From assembly GCF_001890765.1 (NCBI RefSeq), contig NZ_KV878783.1, positions 791,625-855,624 on the forward strand: DNA of 64,000 nucleotides, given 5' to 3'. This document shows positions 63,486 through 64,000 of the stretch, one piece after another (positions within the stretch are counted from its first letter, which is position 1; each line of letters starts with the position of its first letter). The translations under genes and the position numbers were made by a program. Below the pieces are notes generated by a model, which made no database searches, had not been told where the DNA came from, and was given only the letters and a program-made list of their open reading frames with translations. The DNA comes from Spirulina major PCC 6313. GTDB lineage: Bacteria > Cyanobacteriota > Cyanobacteriia > Cyanobacteriales > Spirulinaceae.

Positions 63486-64000
63486 TTGCTAATTGGGATG
63501 GATCGCGGACTGCTCGCCGGGCGATCGCTCCCATCCACCACTGTTCATACCGAAAGGCCAGGGCTGCGATCGCGATCGCCCCACCCCCCAACAGGATCAA
63601 CAGCATCGCCAAGGCCTTCACCCCCACCAGGGGCAACTGATCCGCCAGTTTGACCAGATCATGATCTAAAAGGCCGCCTTTGCCCGCGATATAATTCGCC
63701 AGAGCCGTCGCCGAAAACAGCAGTTTGCCGCCAAAATGCCACAGGTCAAACAGCGTAAACCAGCCCAACAGCGCCATGATCAACCGTTCCTGCGGCCGCA
63801 GACAAAAATATCGACCCAGGGCGAAATAAAGACAGAGGGCGATCGCTACCAGTTCGCCGCCGTGGCCCATGGCGGTAATCAGGATCTGATCGAGGGCGGT
63901 GATGCTGGCCAGGCCGTAGAGGAGCAGAATCCCGCCCCAGAGTCGCTGGGTGGGAATATTGTGGCGGTAGTGATAGCAGAGATAGCCGAAGCCGCTGAGG
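63478..64000 (-). CDS. Multi-span membrane protein, 5' end beyond window
   Basis: The frame is open to the window edge, so the start is missing; an internal ATG at 63870 is not the start because LLLYGLASITALDQILITA runs into it. At least four membrane segments are seen (GGILLLYGLASITALDQILI; ELVAIALCLYFALGRYFCL; IMALLGWFTLFDLWHFGGKL; VKALAMLLILLGGGAIAIAA). Family not recognised. It was probably the gene directly upstream of ycf46 before the MITE entered. Confidence 0.7.
   Translation of the reverse strand, partial: LSGFGYLCYHYRHNIPTQRLWGGILLLYGLASITALDQILITAMGHGGELVAIALCLYFALGRYFCLRPQERLIMALLGWFTLFDLWHFGGKLLFSATALANYIAGKGGLLDHDLVKLADQLPLVGVKALAMLLILLGGGAIAIAALAFRYEQWWMGAIARRAVRDPSQLANP

Noticed and set aside
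1-64000. tRNA, rRNA and common small RNA genes
   Set aside because: I scanned the intergenic stretches by eye for T-loop and other hallmark sequences and found none; a covariance-model search could still find a small RNA.

Overview
The window is cyanobacterial chromosome. It is studded with the HIP1 octamer GCGATCGC, encodes plastocyanin (petE), Ycf46, Ycf66 and PAP/fibrillin proteins and a cyanobacterial-type PEP carboxylase, and carries a cyanobacterial arrangement in which tig-clpP-clpX is divergent from asd-dapA-rnj. The short dispersed hairpin repeats and the IS1-type element suggest a repeat-rich, probably filamentous (Spirulina-like) species rather than a marine picocyanobacterium. The species itself cannot be fixed from the sequence. 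No rRNA, tRNA or CRISPR array was recognised.

Layout. 1-0.53 kb: 3' end of a cobalt-transport permease gene (cbiM). 0.6-5.4 kb (minus): asd, dapA, rnj and a hypothetical gene, i.e. lysine/methionine precursor synthesis followed by RNase J. 6.2-10.7 kb (plus): tig, clpP, clpX and an alpha/beta hydrolase, a protein-quality-control block. 10.7-14.9 kb: trpB, an RNase D-like exonuclease and a membrane class III adenylate cyclase. 14.9-15.3 kb: a structured non-coding stretch with a perfect three-way-junction fold. 15.3-17.1 kb (minus): MATE exporter and a small RHH-like protein. 17.3-20.8 kb: a small membrane protein and ppc, whose frame is broken inside a C-rich run. 21.2-23.8 kb: GT2 and WecB/TagA glycosyltransferases and an FtsE-like ATPase. 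23.94-24.84 kb: a complete 902-bp IS1-family insertion with an 8-bp target duplication. 24.9-29.2 kb: small conserved protein, CGFS glutaredoxin plus BolA (Fe-S/iron pair), a duplicated TPR-like secreted protein, a SIMPL-domain protein and an FAD monooxygenase. 29.4-31.7 kb: SLH/DUF3747 envelope protein, an RPDPD-repeat secreted protein and a small hypothetical protein.

31.9-42.8 kb: mraY, DUF3134-like protein, fibrillin, petE, mutS, an outer-membrane barrel, a ferrochelatase-family protein with a histidine tail, a small hydrolase, two tandem paralogues of unknown function and a TerB-like protein. 42.9-50.9 kb: Xaa-Pro aminopeptidase, SPFH protein, MFS transporter, Ycf66-like protein, and a tyrosine-autokinase/chain-length protein translationally coupled to a small secreted protein. 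51.2-53.7 kb: NCS1 permease and a response regulator with an intact GGDEF domain. 53.8-60.6 kb: truncated IS630-type transposase, a large secreted TPS-DUF4347-CHAT protein and a divergent CHASE3 chemoreceptor-like protein. 60.7-64 kb: cupin-like protein, ycf46 and the 3' part of a membrane-protein gene.

The most distinctive non-coding content is a family of about 200-215-bp MITE-like elements with terminal inverted repeats (31.9, 34.9 and 63.3 kb), plus a broader family of small hairpins whose arms differ but keep pairing. One MITE copy sits exactly between the stop codon of the last membrane-protein gene and the start of ycf46. It duplicated 17-19 bp and split what was probably a tight gene pair.
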